This document shows, piece after piece, positions 53,623 to 62,670 of a DNA stretch of 64,000 nucleotides (within the stretch, counting starts at the first letter, position 1; every line of letters begins with the position of its first letter). The stretch comes from Nitrososphaerota archaeon (GTDB taxonomy: Archaea > Thermoproteota > Nitrososphaeria > Nitrososphaerales > Nitrosopumilaceae): positions 1 to 64,000 of the forward strand of contig JAJPGX010000013.1 in assembly GCA_021325595.1 (NCBI GenBank), in the 5' to 3' direction. Both the position numbers and the translations under genes were made by a program. The notes beneath the pieces were generated by a model. It had not been told where the DNA came from. It saw only the letters and a list, made by a program, of their open reading frames with translations, and searched no databases.

Positions 53623-54101
53623 AAGGATCTGTGATCAAATACCAAAAAGATAACATTGATACTGACGTCATCTTGCCAGGTCCATATCTTAAGATCCATG
53701 ATTATAATGAATTGGCAAAACATGCAATGGAAGGACTTGATAAAGATTTTCATAAAAAAGTAAAACCAGGGGATTTCATAGTTGCAGGTAAAAATTTTGG
53801 GTGTGGTTCTTCACGTGAACACGCTCCAATCGCTTTATCATATTCTGGAATAAAAGCAGTATTGGCTATCTCGTTTGCTAGAATATTTTACAGAAATGCT
53901 GTGGATGGTGCATTTTTGTTACCTATAGAAATTGACGAAAACGCCTATTCAGATATTTCAGAAGGAGATTTGCTTGAAATTGATACAAAGAAAAATGAAA
54001 TACAAAACATAACAAAAAACAAGATCTATAAAATAAAACCATTTCCTGAATTGATCGGGAAGATAATTGAAGCAGGCGGTCTGTTTAATTACAAACCGTA
54101 G
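53619..54101 (+). CDS. leuD: Isomerase (3-isopropylmalate dehydratase/homoaconitase type) small subunit, archaeal type
   Basis: This 160-residue small subunit has the swivel-domain motif GKNFGCGSSREHAPIAL. The specificity loop after DNIDTDVILPGP reads YLKI (residues 23-26). In archaeal relatives this loop is known to set substrate choice, with YLRT-type loops reported in homoaconitases and YLV-type in isopropylmalate isomerases; a basic residue here is therefore suggestive. It overlaps the large-subunit gene, so both are one operon. A second isomerase pair follows 48 bases later. Confidence 0.9.
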   Translation: MKGSVIKYQKDNIDTDVILPGPYLKIHDYNELAKHAMEGLDKDFHKKVKPGDFIVAGKNFGCGSSREHAPIALSYSGIKAVLAISFARIFYRNAVDGAFLLPIEIDENAYSDISEGDLLEIDTKKNEIQNITKNKIYKIKPFPELIGKIIEAGGLFNYKP

Positions 54102-54149
54102 AACTCATCTTATACCATTATATTTCTGAAATGGAATGGAATAAATCAA

Positions 54150-55562
54150 ATGTCAAAAACATTGTTTGAAAAGATCTGGGATTCACACCTAGTTAAAGAA
54201 GAGAATGGCCGCTCATTACTCTATGTTGATAGACATCTTGTTCATGAGGTTACATCTCCACAGGCTTTTGATGGCTTGCGTATGAATAAAAGAAAAGTAC
54301 GACGTGCCGACTTGACATTTGCTACTATGGATCATAACGTACCAACAAATGATAGATCATTACCAATAGTTGATCAAACCTCGTCAATACAAATACAGAC
54401 ACTTGAAAAGAACTGCAAAGAATTTGGAATACCGCTTTTTGATATCCATAGTCCAAACCAAGGGATAGTACATGTAATAGGACCTGAATTAGGAATAACT
54501 CTTCCCGGTTCTACAATTGTTTGTGGTGATAGTCATACATCTACTCATGGTGCATTTGGTGCTCTTGCATTTGGAATTGGAACAAGTGATGTAGAACATG
54601 TCTTGGCTACACAATGCATATGGATGCAAAAATCAAAAACATTTGAGATCAAAATAGATGGAAAAAGAAAAAACCCACACGCAGTTACAGCAAAAGATAT
54701 CATTTTATCAATAATCAAAAAGATTGGAACCGCTGGTGCCAATGGCACCGTAATAGAATATCGTGGTGAAACAATCTCTGAACTAACTATGGAACAAAGA
54801 ATGACGATATGTAACATGTCAATTGAGGCAGGAGCACGTGCTGGTCTCATTGCTCCAGATGAAAAAACCTTCCAATATCTACGAGGGCGAAGGTATGCAC
54901 CACAAAATTATGACGAATATGTGGAATATTGGAAAGAGAATCTCAAAACCGATTCTAACGCAAAGTTTGACAAGTCATTTACACTTGTAGCTGACAATAT
55001 ATTACCACAGGTAAGCTGGGGCACTAATCCAGCAATGACTGTAGATGTCACAGGAAATGTTCCATTTCCAGAAGAATATGCAAATGGAAATGTCGAAGAA
55101 GAAAAAGCTGCAGTCAAGGCTTTACAATATATGGATCTAAAGCCGGGAATCCCTGTTACTGATATTTACATTGATAGGGTCTTTATCGGTTCATGTACAA
55201 ACTCTAGACTAGAAGATCTTATTGAAGCCTCTAAAGTAGTAAAAGGAAACAAGGTATCATCCAAGGTAAGAGCAATGGTTGTACCTGGTTCACAGCTTGT
55301 AAAGAAAAATGCAGAAGAACTTGGACTTGACAGGATATTCAAAGATGCAGGATTTGAATGGCGAGAATCTGGATGCAGCATGTGTCTTGGAATGAATCCT
55401 GATATACTTGCAGCAGGAGAAAGATGTGCTAGTACTTCAAACCGAAACTTTGAGGGAAGACAAGGCGCAGGGGGGCGAACCCATCTCGTCAGTCCTGTTA
55501 TGGCTGCAGCTGCTGCGATTTGGGGTCATTTTGTGGATGTTAGAGAATTGGATTTGAATTAG
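54150..55562 (+). CDS. leuC: 3-isopropylmalate dehydratase large subunit, bacterial type
   Basis: This 470-residue protein belongs to the longer bacterial LeuC class. It begins [18 protein letters not shown] and carries [20 protein letters not shown]. The cluster cysteines are in [13 protein letters not shown] and [13 protein letters not shown]. It is most likely the leucine-pathway isomerase with its matching small subunit downstream. The presence of both classes side by side is unusual. The gene has an ATG start and follows the archaeal-type pair. Confidence 0.93.
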   Translation: MSKTLFEKIWDSHLVKEENGRSLLYVDRHLVHEVTSPQAFDGLRMNKRKVRRADLTFATMDHNVPTNDRSLPIVDQTSSIQIQTLEKNCKEFGIPLFDIHSPNQGIVHVIGPELGITLPGSTIVCGDSHTSTHGAFGALAFGIGTSDVEHVLATQCIWMQKSKTFEIKIDGKRKNPHAVTAKDIILSIIKKIGTAGANGTVIEYRGETISELTMEQRMTICNMSIEAGARAGLIAPDEKTFQYLRGRRYAPQNYDEYVEYWKENLKTDSNAKFDKSFTLVADNILPQVSWGTNPAMTVDVTGNVPFPEEYANGNVEEEKAAVKALQYMDLKPGIPVTDIYIDRVFIGSCTNSRLEDLIEASKVVKGNKVSSKVRAMVVPGSQLVKKNAEELGLDRIFKDAGFEWRESGCSMCLGMNPDILAAGERCASTSNRNFEGRQGAGGRTHLVSPVMAAAAAIWGHFVDVRELDLN

Positions 55563-55563
55563 T

Positions 55564-56154
55564 ATGGAACCATTTAAGAAGATAAAAAGCATCGCAACAC
55601 CACTAGACAAAGTAAATGTCGACACAGACCAAATAATTCCAAAACAATTTTTAAAATTAATACAAAAGACTGGATTTGGTCAATACCTATTTTATGATTG
55701 GAGATATGAAAAAGATTTCACTCAGAAAAGAGATTTTGTATTAAACAATCCCAAATTCAAAAATTCAAAAATATTGTTAGCAAGAGACAACTTTGGATGC
55801 GGTTCAAGCAGAGAACATGCTGTATGGGCATTGCTTGATTATGGATTTAGAGCAATCATATCCACGTCATTTGCTGACATATTCTACAATAATTGTTTTA
55901 AAAATGGAGTTCTTCCAATCAAGGTATCTGCAAAACTATTACAGCAATTATTTGAGGCCACTTCTGAAATTGAAATTGATCTAGATAAGCAAACTATTAC
56001 CTCTGACAAATTATCTATCTCATTTGAGATAGAGCCTCACTGGAAAAAGATTTTACTTGAAGGTCTAGATGATATTGCAGTTACTCTACAGCATGAGAAC
56101 TCAATTTCAAATTATGAAAAACTACAGGCAGAATCAAAATTTAAAATTTCTTGA
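55564..56154 (+). CDS. leuD: 3-isopropylmalate dehydratase small subunit, bacterial type
   Basis: This 196-residue bacterial-type small subunit contains NVDTDQIIPKQFLKLIQKTG (substrate loop), ARDNFGCGSSREHAVWALLDYG and SFADIFYNNCFKNGVLP. It is one base after its large subunit. Its 3' end overlaps the convergent nucleotidyltransferase gene by 14 bases. Confidence 0.93.
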   Translation: MEPFKKIKSIATPLDKVNVDTDQIIPKQFLKLIQKTGFGQYLFYDWRYEKDFTQKRDFVLNNPKFKNSKILLARDNFGCGSSREHAVWALLDYGFRAIISTSFADIFYNNCFKNGVLPIKVSAKLLQQLFEATSEIEIDLDKQTITSDKLSISFEIEPHWKKILLEGLDDIAVTLQHENSISNYEKLQAESKFKIS

Positions 56155-56863
56155 TTATGTTTTTAATCAGTTCTTTATTTCTTTCAACTCTAGTAGGCGA
56201 GTCTACATCCATCCAAGGTATTTTTCCTATGTCAAAAGCTCCTATGTTGCCTTTTTTTGATAATGGTTCCAAAATGTCATATGATAGATTGAGATCTTTT
56301 TTTCTTTTGGAACTAATTAATTTGATAATTTTTGAATCCAATATGTAGATGCCAAGACACTCTGCAATAGGTAATTCTAGAGTAGGTTTCTCTTTGAACT
56401 CTTTAACCATTCCATCATTTATTACAGCATAACCCGTTTCCTCTTTTCTATATTTTCGAACCGCTATCGTAGCAATGCTGTTCTTTTCTCTGTGAAATTT
56501 TAACATCTTGCGTATATCGAGAGGACAAAGGTTATCAACAAACCACAGTAAAAACTCCTTATCTTTTCCTATTAGGTTTTTAATATGTACTAGGTCTCCT
56601 CCAGTACCACTCTGTGTGTCTTGCACAAACTTGATTGGTTTTTTTTGTAAAATGTGATTCTCAAAGTATTTTTCGATTTGTTTTCCAATACCTGTATAAT
56701 TTCCTAATATTACTATCTGATCAATTGCACTTGATTTTGACAAATATCTTACAACATAATCAATTAGTGGTTTTCCCTGTACAGGAATCATTGCTTTTGG
56801 TATATAATCTGTAAATGGCCTTCCACGAGTCCCACGCCCGCCGGCCAAGATTACAGCTTTCAA
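56141..56863 (-). CDS. Sugar-phosphate nucleotidyltransferase
   Basis: This 240-residue protein has the nucleotidyltransferase signature KAVILAGGRGTRGRPFTDYI followed by PKAMIPV. The classical GxGTRLRP motif has Gly in place of Leu (TRGRP). A metal-binding Asp occurs in WFVDNLCPLD, and SLNLSYDILEPL-type and IPWMDVDSP segments match the family. It likely activates a hexose-1-phosphate for glycan or surface polymer synthesis; the sugar is unknown. TTG start. It lies two bases after rps9 on the same strand. Confidence 0.88.
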   Translation of the reverse strand: MKAVILAGGRGTRGRPFTDYIPKAMIPVQGKPLIDYVVRYLSKSSAIDQIVILGNYTGIGKQIEKYFENHILQKKPIKFVQDTQSGTGGDLVHIKNLIGKDKEFLLWFVDNLCPLDIRKMLKFHREKNSIATIAVRKYRKEETGYAVINDGMVKEFKEKPTLELPIAECLGIYILDSKIIKLISSKRKKDLNLSYDILEPLSKKGNIGAFDIGKIPWMDVDSPTRVERNKELIKNIIKKF

Positions 56864-56865
56864 AG

Positions 56866-57309
56866 CTATCTGTAAGATTTCTGTTTTCTTCTTCGGGCGC
56901 CAGGACCGCCGAATTTCTTTGGTTCTTTTCTTCTATCATCGCCACTTAGCAAATGTTTGTCATGCTCAGTCAGTCTCTTTCTGAGATCTTCTCTTGCAGT
57001 CCTTGTGAATGGATGATCTTTTGGTTCCTTTCTTGTTTTAGTCCATCCTGTTAAAGCTCTTGATATCGCAATTGCACTAGCGTATGCCTGCCCCATAAAA
57101 CCTCCACCTCTTACTCTTACAGATACGTCTATCTTGTTTCTAAGGTCTCCAGCTATTTCAAGGGGGGCAAGAATAACTTCTCTTACAACTTCCTGTTGAA
57201 TCATTTCAACTGGAACATTGTTTATTCTAATTCTACCCACACCCTTAGTGATGAATGCATGTGCACGGGCAGCCTTTCTTGATGCAAAATAACTTTCAAG
57301 CTTTCCCAT
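56866..57309 (-). CDS. rps9: 30S ribosomal protein S9 (uS9)
   Basis: This 147-residue S9 protein has the family core VRVRGGGFMGQAYASAIAIS. The basic C-terminal tail ends GGPGARRRKQKSYR, which reaches the P-site tRNA. It overlaps the rpl13 stop by one base (ATG at 57309), within rpoD-rpl18e-rpl13-rps9. Confidence 0.95.
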   Translation of the reverse strand: MGKLESYFASRKAARAHAFITKGVGRIRINNVPVEMIQQEVVREVILAPLEIAGDLRNKIDVSVRVRGGGFMGQAYASAIAISRALTGWTKTRKEPKDHPFTRTAREDLRKRLTEHDKHLLSGDDRRKEPKKFGGPGARRRKQKSYR

Positions 57310-57791
57310 TATTCATGCCACCCTATCATGCTGCCAAGTTCTCCTAATGTTGTATAATATGGAGCTGGTTTTCTAATCTTTGCATCGTCAAACTGTGTCT
57401 TTGATTTTGATTTTAATTCATTTGGAACACCCAAATATGCTCTTAATCTCTTTAAGGAGGTCTTACCAGAGGGTTTCTTTGGAAGCATTCCACGCACCAT
57501 CTTTGTAATCATTGTATCAGGTCTGCGAGGGTGGAATGGACCAAACTTGGGGTTTGTCACACTGGATATTTCCAAAAATTCTCTATATCCTTTAATGATT
57601 GATTCTCTGTTACCACTAATCATTATGTTTTCAGCATTTACAATAGAAACACGAGTACCTTTTATGAGTAATTTTGCTACATGCGAGCAGAGTCTACCAG
57701 CTATTTGATTTGTTCCATCCACGATGATGGATTCTTGGACTGTGCTCTTTGATGGCGAATTTGTTTTAGTTTGAGTTTCTTGTTTAGCCAA
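57309..57791 (-). CDS. rpl13: 50S ribosomal protein L13 (uL13)
   Basis: This 160-residue L13 has an N-terminal extension of about 20 residues rich in Thr/Ser/Gln before IIVDGTNQIAGRLCSHVAKL. Further motifs are FHPRRPDTMITKMVRGMLP and LKRLRAYLGVP. It overlaps rpl18e by eight bases and rps9 by one. Confidence 0.94.
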   Translation of the reverse strand: MAKQETQTKTNSPSKSTVQESIIVDGTNQIAGRLCSHVAKLLIKGTRVSIVNAENIMISGNRESIIKGYREFLEISSVTNPKFGPFHPRRPDTMITKMVRGMLPKKPSGKTSLKRLRAYLGVPNELKSKSKTQFDDAKIRKPAPYYTTLGELGSMIGWHE

Positions 57792-58131
57792 TTATTTTCA
57801 CTCCTTTTCCCGTTGGATGGTTTTTGATTAGTTGAGAAATGTCAAATATCTTTCCACCTGCTTGTTGTACTTTTTTTGCACTAGAGACAGAAATGGAAAA
57901 AGAACATAGTGTAATTTTATGTGAAAGACTTCCAGTGCCAAGGACTTTACCAGGAACTACTACTACGTCATTATCAGATACAAATTTGTCTAACTGACCC
58001 AAATTTATAGTCCTTTTTGCTATGGTTGGTTTCAGAGCCAGCTCAGCAAGTCTGCCCCATATTGGTGCCTTGTTTTTCTTTGAGGCGTTGCTTAGAGTTT
58101 TTGCCATTTCTAATACCACTTGGTTGATCAT
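57784..58131 (-). CDS. rpl18e: 50S ribosomal protein L18e
   Basis: This 115-residue archaeal/eukaryotic L18e begins INQVVLEMAKTLSNASKKNK. It shows RTINLGQLDKFVSDNDVVVV followed by PGKVLGTGSLSHK, all family-typical. It lies between rpoD and rpl13, the standard archaeal position. ATG 58131 matches the family start. Confidence 0.94.
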   Translation of the reverse strand: MINQVVLEMAKTLSNASKKNKAPIWGRLAELALKPTIAKRTINLGQLDKFVSDNDVVVVPGKVLGTGSLSHKITLCSFSISVSSAKKVQQAGGKIFDISQLIKNHPTGKGVKIIG

Positions 58132-58171
58132 GTGTAATAATGCCCATTTTTACCCAAATATAATATATGCT

Positions 58172-58807
58172 TCAACCAAGGGTTGCCATGGTCTGCTGGA
58201 ATTCTCCTAATCTTTTTTCAAGCTCATCTATTGCAGCTCGAATCACTTCCGATGGGGTCAAATTTCCAACAGTCTCTACAGTGAGTATGTGTTCTTCAGG
58301 ATTGTTTGTCTGAGTCAAGACTGCTACGGTGGAAGAATTCCATTTGGCATGTTCATTTCCTCTTCCTAGTCTTGCATACGCCTCTACCTTTAATTTTTGG
58401 CCAGGTGCTAATACTATAATTGGTATATTGGAACTTACCGGTTTTACAACTTCATCTTCTGAACTAAGATCGGAAGAAGTAACAGTCCTAGTAGTATCAG
58501 ATACTCCTGAATCAAGCATTAAAAGTACTCTGCATTTACTGCATCCAAGCTCGCTATGACAATCACATGCAGATGGTTCTACAAATCTAGAAAGGTCAGT
58601 TCTCAATGGGGTCATTGCAAGTCTATGCGCTACTCCTTCATCTGCTAATACTGAAGAGTTTTCAATAATTACCACATCATCTATGGCAAAGGTAGGAACC
58701 CCTGACAAGCATATTCTTCTAAGTGCATTAGCATATTGTATAGGTATGCCTTTCAATTTTACAACAATTTTATTTCCACTCTCTTCAATTACATCCAAAG
58801 AAGTCAA
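58172..58807 (-). CDS. rpoD: DNA-directed RNA polymerase subunit D
   Basis: This 211-residue subunit corresponds to Rpb3 or bacterial alpha. It begins with GIPIQYANALRRICLSGVPT and VLADEGVAHRLAMTPLRTD. A four-cysteine loop, CDCHSELGCSKC (C81, C83, C89, C92), may hold an Fe-S or zinc centre, but the longer ferredoxin-like third domain of some archaeal RpoD proteins is absent. TTG 58807 is used; an internal TTG at 58798 is possible. It heads the rpl18e-rpl13-rps9 operon and is divergent from the SBDS gene. Confidence 0.93.
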   Translation of the reverse strand: MTSLDVIEESGNKIVVKLKGIPIQYANALRRICLSGVPTFAIDDVVIIENSSVLADEGVAHRLAMTPLRTDLSRFVEPSACDCHSELGCSKCRVLLMLDSGVSDTTRTVTSSDLSSEDEVVKPVSSNIPIIVLAPGQKLKVEAYARLGRGNEHAKWNSSTVAVLTQTNNPEEHILTVETVGNLTPSEVIRAAIDELEKRLGEFQQTMATLG

Positions 58808-58893
58808 ATCTTACGGGTGAAGGTTGAAATTCCAAATAAAAATCTAGCGAGTTTTTCTGTATAGATAAATACCGTGAATTAGTACCTTCACCC

Positions 58894-59580
58894 ATGGATA
58901 AGGTCACTACTGTGAGATTTTCAGTAGAGGGTGAAAAGTTCGAAATATTGGTAAAACCAGATCCTGCCTTAGAATACAAGCTTGGTAAACGAAAGGAAAT
59001 CTCAGGAGTTCTCGTTTCTGATGAGATCTATTCCGACTCTAACAAAGGTACTAGGGCATCAACTGAAAAATTGATGAAAGCTTTCAAAACTACTGATGCT
59101 ATTTCTATTGCAAGCATGATTTTACAAAAGGGAGATCTAAATCTTACAACTGATCAGAGACGAAAGATGGTGGCTGAAAAACGTAAACAGATTGTTGATT
59201 TTATATCTAAAGGCTATGTAGACCCACGATCACACCTGCCACATCCTCCGCTTAGAATTGAACAGGCAATGGATGATGCAAGAGTCTCAGTTGATCCATT
59301 TCGAAATACCGATGAGCAGATAAAAGAAATCATTGAACAATTGCGTCCAATCATACCATTAAAGTCAGAAAACATGCTTCTTGATATTTTGGTTCCAGCT
59401 CAATATGCAGCTCAATCATATTCTGTATTGAAATCGTTTGGAACTTTGAAAAAAGAAGAATGGCAAGCAAATGGATCACTTAAAGTAATACTAGATATAC
59501 CGGCTGCGGCAAGAGCAAACGTGATAGATAGATTGGGCTCTGTAACTAAAGGCACCGCCATGGTTGAGGTTGCTAAATGA
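58894..59580 (+). CDS. sdo1: Ribosome maturation protein SBDS (Sdo1)
   Basis: This 228-residue SBDS protein has its three domains: an N-terminal FYSH domain (VRFSVEGEKFEILVKPDPAL), a helical middle (LTTDQRRKMVAEKRKQIVDF) and a ferredoxin-like C terminus (SLKVILDIPAAARANVIDRL). In eukaryotes it helps release eIF6 from 60S subunits. It begins the exosome operon, an arrangement conserved in archaea. A TATAGATAAATA element lies about 25 bases before the ATG. Its TGA overlaps rrp4. Confidence 0.95.
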   Translation: MDKVTTVRFSVEGEKFEILVKPDPALEYKLGKRKEISGVLVSDEIYSDSNKGTRASTEKLMKAFKTTDAISIASMILQKGDLNLTTDQRRKMVAEKRKQIVDFISKGYVDPRSHLPHPPLRIEQAMDDARVSVDPFRNTDEQIKEIIEQLRPIIPLKSENMLLDILVPAQYAAQSYSVLKSFGTLKKEEWQANGSLKVILDIPAAARANVIDRLGSVTKGTAMVEVAK

Positions 59581-60281
59581 TGGATGTAAAAAGACGCTAT
59601 GTTATACCAGGGGATATCATTGCAACCGGGCCTATACGACCAGAACAAAATGTCTACCAAGATGGAGAAAAAATGATTTCTACTTGTGTGGGTATTTCAG
59701 AAATATTTGAAAACTCTGTAAGAGTAATACCGTTAACCGGTGCATACATGCCAAAAACAAATGATCTAGTGATAGGAAAAGTAGTTGGAACTTCGCCACT
59801 TTCATGGGAATTTGATATTAATTCATGTTACATTGGATTTCTACCTGCGCAAGATGTCTTTGGTAGGGATTATTCACCTACAAAAGATGAACTAAAGCAA
59901 AGACTGGATATTGGAGATTTGGTTGCTGCACGGGTTGCAAATTTTGATAGATCAAGAGATCCGCTTCTCACTGTACAAGACAGAGATCTTGGAAAAATTG
60001 ATTCAGGAGAATTAATCGAGATCTCTCCAAGTAAAGTACCGCGTCTTATCGGAAAGAGAGGTTCCATGATTCAAACAATCGAGATGGCAACTAGGGCAGT
60101 TATTACAATAGGTCAAAATGGTTGGATAGTAGTTTCATGTGATGATTCAGAGGGATTATTAAAGGCCGTTGAAGCAATCAAAATGGTTGATGCCCTGGCG
60201 CATACGCCAAACTTGACTGAAAGAGTCAAATCTATGCTGGGGGTACCAGCTGGTGAAAATAATGACACAATTAATGACTGA
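59577..60281 (+). CDS. rrp4: Exosome complex RNA-binding protein Rrp4
   Basis: This 234-residue cap subunit of the archaeal exosome has an N-terminal domain (RRYVIPGDIIATGPIRPEQN), an S1 domain (GYLPAQDVFGRDY region) and a KH domain with LIGKRGSMIQTI. It directs RNA to the Rrp41-Rrp42 ring. The stop overlaps the rrp41 start by 20 bases, and it starts four bases before the SBDS stop. ATG 59577 or 59580 are both possible. Confidence 0.95.
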   Translation: MMDVKRRYVIPGDIIATGPIRPEQNVYQDGEKMISTCVGISEIFENSVRVIPLTGAYMPKTNDLVIGKVVGTSPLSWEFDINSCYIGFLPAQDVFGRDYSPTKDELKQRLDIGDLVAARVANFDRSRDPLLTVQDRDLGKIDSGELIEISPSKVPRLIGKRGSMIQTIEMATRAVITIGQNGWIVVSCDDSEGLLKAVEAIKMVDALAHTPNLTERVKSMLGVPAGENNDTIND

Positions 60282-60978
60282 AGATGGAATTAGATGTGAT
60301 GGAAGAAAAACAGATGATCTCAGGAATATCTCCATTAAGGTAGGAGTATTAAAAAATGCTGATGGCTCAGCCTACATAGAATTTGGCCAAAACAAGATTT
60401 TAGCTGGAGTTTTTGGACCAAGAGACGTACACCCAAAGCACATGGCAAATCAAGACACAGGAATTTTGCGATGTAGATATCACATGTCACCTTTCTCTGT
60501 CACAGAAAGAAAAAACCCTGCACCATCAAGAAGAGAAATTGAAATTTCCAAAGTTATCAAAGAGGCACTAGAACCTGCTGTAATTCTCAAAGATTTTCCA
60601 AGAACTGTAATCGATGTATTTGTTGAAGTCTTACAAGCTGATGGGGGTTCAAGATGTGCAGCACTTGATGCCGCTGCAGTAGCACTTGCTGATGCGGGAA
60701 TACCAATGCGTGATCTGGTTTCTGCATGTGCAGCAGGTAAGGTTGCTGATAGAATAGTTCTTGATATAAACAATGAAGAAGATCAGGAAGGACAAGCCGA
60801 TATGCCAGTGGCAATAATGCCAAATGTTGGCAAAGTTACACTAATGCAACTTGATGGGGTATTAACTCCTGAAGAATACAAATCATGTCTACAAACAGCA
60901 ATTGGCGGATGTAAACGTGTATATGAAATTCAGAGAAAAGCATTAATGGAAAAATATTTCCAAACCGGTGAGCAATAA
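60262..60978 (+). CDS. rrp41: Exosome complex catalytic subunit Rrp41
   Basis: This 238-residue RNase PH-like subunit carries the phosphorolytic site of the ring. Visible motifs are GIRCDGRKTDDLRNISIKVG, RCRYHMSPFSVTERKNPAPS, FVEVLQADGGSRCAALDAAA and DINNEEDQEGQADMPVAIMP (catalytic Asp region). ATG 60262 (MTQLMTEDG) is chosen over GTG 60253. It is followed two bases later by rrp42. Confidence 0.95.
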   Translation: MTQLMTEDGIRCDGRKTDDLRNISIKVGVLKNADGSAYIEFGQNKILAGVFGPRDVHPKHMANQDTGILRCRYHMSPFSVTERKNPAPSRREIEISKVIKEALEPAVILKDFPRTVIDVFVEVLQADGGSRCAALDAAAVALADAGIPMRDLVSACAAGKVADRIVLDINNEEDQEGQADMPVAIMPNVGKVTLMQLDGVLTPEEYKSCLQTAIGGCKRVYEIQRKALMEKYFQTGEQ

Positions 60979-60980
60979 AC

Positions 60981-61784
60981 TTGGAATCATTAATAATAGA
61001 TCAATTAAAACGAGAGAGAATAATTGAATTATTAAAGTCTGGAAAAAGAATAGATGGTAGATCTCTTGATGAACAAAGACCGTTACAAATTGAAACTGGG
61101 GTAATCCCAAAAGCAAATGGTTCTGCAAGGATCAAATTGGGAAACACAGAAGTAATAACAGGAGTTAAAATTCAACCAGACAAGCCGTTTCCAGATTTAG
61201 GAGATAAAGGAATTCTTATCTGTACTGCTGAAATTTTACCCCTTGCTGATCCACACGTAGAACCAGGGCCACCTACTGAAGACGTCATAGAATTAGCTAG
61301 AGTTGTTGATAGGGGAATAAGAGAGACCGAAATGATAGATTTACATCAATTGGTTTTGATTGAAGATAAATCTGTAATTGGTATTTTTATTGATAGTAGT
61401 GTAATTGATGCCGACGGTAATCTATTTGATGCATGCTCTTATGCATCTGTGGCAGCATTACTTTCTTGTACTGTGCCAAAATATGAAGTAAAAGATGATA
61501 TCCCATCTCTAGTTGAAGGAGTAACATCTAAACCTCCTGTCACAACTCTTCCGATATCTGTAACTATGGCAAGAATTGGTGATTACATAATAGTTGATCC
61601 CACTTCTGAAGAAGAGGCTTGTATGGATGCAAGAATGACGATTACTACAAACTCTGCTGGTAACATATGTGCGCTCCAAAAGGGAGGAAGTGAAGGATTC
61701 ACACCTGAACAACTTATTCAGTGTTCAGAAATTGCACTCCAGGTGGGAACAAAAATAAGGAAGCAGTTTGAGCAGTTGAAGTAA
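60981..61784 (+). CDS. rrp42: Exosome complex subunit Rrp42
   Basis: This 267-residue structural RNase PH-like subunit alternates with Rrp41 in the hexameric ring. It has GKRIDGRSLDEQRPLQIETG, PDKPFPDLGDKGILICTAEI and SSVIDADGNLFDACSYASVA. It contributes RNA binding but lacks the catalytic Asp cluster. TTG 60981 follows rrp41 directly. Confidence 0.94.
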   Translation: MESLIIDQLKRERIIELLKSGKRIDGRSLDEQRPLQIETGVIPKANGSARIKLGNTEVITGVKIQPDKPFPDLGDKGILICTAEILPLADPHVEPGPPTEDVIELARVVDRGIRETEMIDLHQLVLIEDKSVIGIFIDSSVIDADGNLFDACSYASVAALLSCTVPKYEVKDDIPSLVEGVTSKPPVTTLPISVTMARIGDYIIVDPTSEEEACMDARMTITTNSAGNICALQKGGSEGFTPEQLIQCSEIALQVGTKIRKQFEQLK

Positions 61785-61786
61785 TC

Positions 61787-62002
61787 ATGACAAAAATTAA
61801 AAGTTCATCATTAAAAGGACTTGGTCAGAAATATGGACTCAAGCCAAGAAAAAAGTATACTGCTGTACATAGACTGCTAAAGTCAAAAAGAAAGTGTCCA
61901 GAATGTGGTTCGGAAAGATTCGGTAGGATAGCAGTTGGTATATGGACCTGCAAAAAATGTAACCTCAAAATAGCAGGCATGGCATATGATGTCAAACTTT
62001 AA
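61787..62002 (+). CDS. rpl37ae: 50S ribosomal protein L37ae (eL43)
   Basis: This 71-residue zinc-ribbon protein has CPECGSERFGRIAVGIWTCK followed by KCN, four zinc-binding cysteines typical of eL43. The N terminus KSSSLKGLGQKYGLKPRKKY is basic. It begins two bases after rrp42 and overlaps pcc1 by 14 bases. In archaea this order (exosome, L37ae, Pcc1) is common. Confidence 0.94.
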   Translation: MTKIKSSSLKGLGQKYGLKPRKKYTAVHRLLKSKRKCPECGSERFGRIAVGIWTCKKCNLKIAGMAYDVKL

Positions 62003-62231
62003 AGCGAAAATCGAAATCTCTGCAGGAAAACGAAACAAAGCAATATTCAAAGCTATTGAAACTGACAACAAATTTTATGATGAAAATCCAACAAAATCCA
62101 ATCTTACTATAGATGACAAGATTACAATAATTATAGATGCAAAGGAATTATCACATTTGAGAGCAAACCTAAATTCCACATTAAGACTAGTGCAGGCAAG
62201 TAATGATTCCATAGAATCGGTAAAGATATAA
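61989..62231 (+). CDS. pcc1: KEOPS complex subunit Pcc1
   Basis: This 80-residue protein has the Pcc1 pattern: AKIEISAGKRNKAIFKAIET, then IIIDAKELSHLRANLNSTLR and a final helix. It dimerises Kae1 in the KEOPS complex that makes t6A37 in tRNA. ATG 61989 is used; the ATG at 61986 directly before it is possible. It overlaps rpl37ae and precedes prefoldin beta by 23 bases. Confidence 0.9.
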   Translation: MSNFKAKIEISAGKRNKAIFKAIETDNKFYDENPTKSNLTIDDKITIIIDAKELSHLRANLNSTLRLVQASNDSIESVKI

Positions 62232-62254
62232 ACAAAAAAATAATTGAGACTGTA

Positions 62255-62647
62255 ATGGCCTCTGGCGAACAGCAAGTACCTCCATGGTTGCAAGAACAAG
62301 TATCTAGACTACAACAAATACAACAAAATTTACAATCAATAGTACTTCAAAAACAACATCTTGAATCAGAACGGCTTGAAACTGAGAGAGCACTTGAAGT
62401 GTTAAAAAAAATGAATGACAACGATGCAGTATATAAGACTGCAGGTCCAATCCTAGTAAAATCAACAAAACCATCTATGATCTCGGAGCTAGAAGAAAAA
62501 AGGGAGCTTGCAAACACCAGACTAACCGTACTCTCAAAACAAGAAGCACGATTAAAAGAGAATCTAAAAGAGGCAGAGACTAAGATCCGAGAAATGATAA
62601 AAGGACCAGCACAATCTGAACAACCAAAAACAGATACTCCTAAATAA
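62255..62647 (+). CDS. pfdB: Prefoldin subunit beta
   Basis: This 130-residue protein has two long coiled-coil helices around a short hairpin (AVYKTAGPILVKSTKPSMIS). The beta subunit joins PfdA (33251) in the hexameric prefoldin. The C terminus is a short Gln/Thr/Pro tail. The rpl37ae-pcc1-pfdB order is typical of archaea. Confidence 0.93.
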   Translation: MASGEQQVPPWLQEQVSRLQQIQQNLQSIVLQKQHLESERLETERALEVLKKMNDNDAVYKTAGPILVKSTKPSMISELEEKRELANTRLTVLSKQEARLKENLKEAETKIREMIKGPAQSEQPKTDTPK

Positions 62648-62670
62648 AATATTCACAAAATTTTCAACGC

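Noticed and set aside
53133-53753. Long minus-strand frame across the archaeal leuC-leuD junction
   Set aside because: Antisense to two well-supported overlapping genes; composition is Ser/Phe-rich as expected for an antisense shadow.
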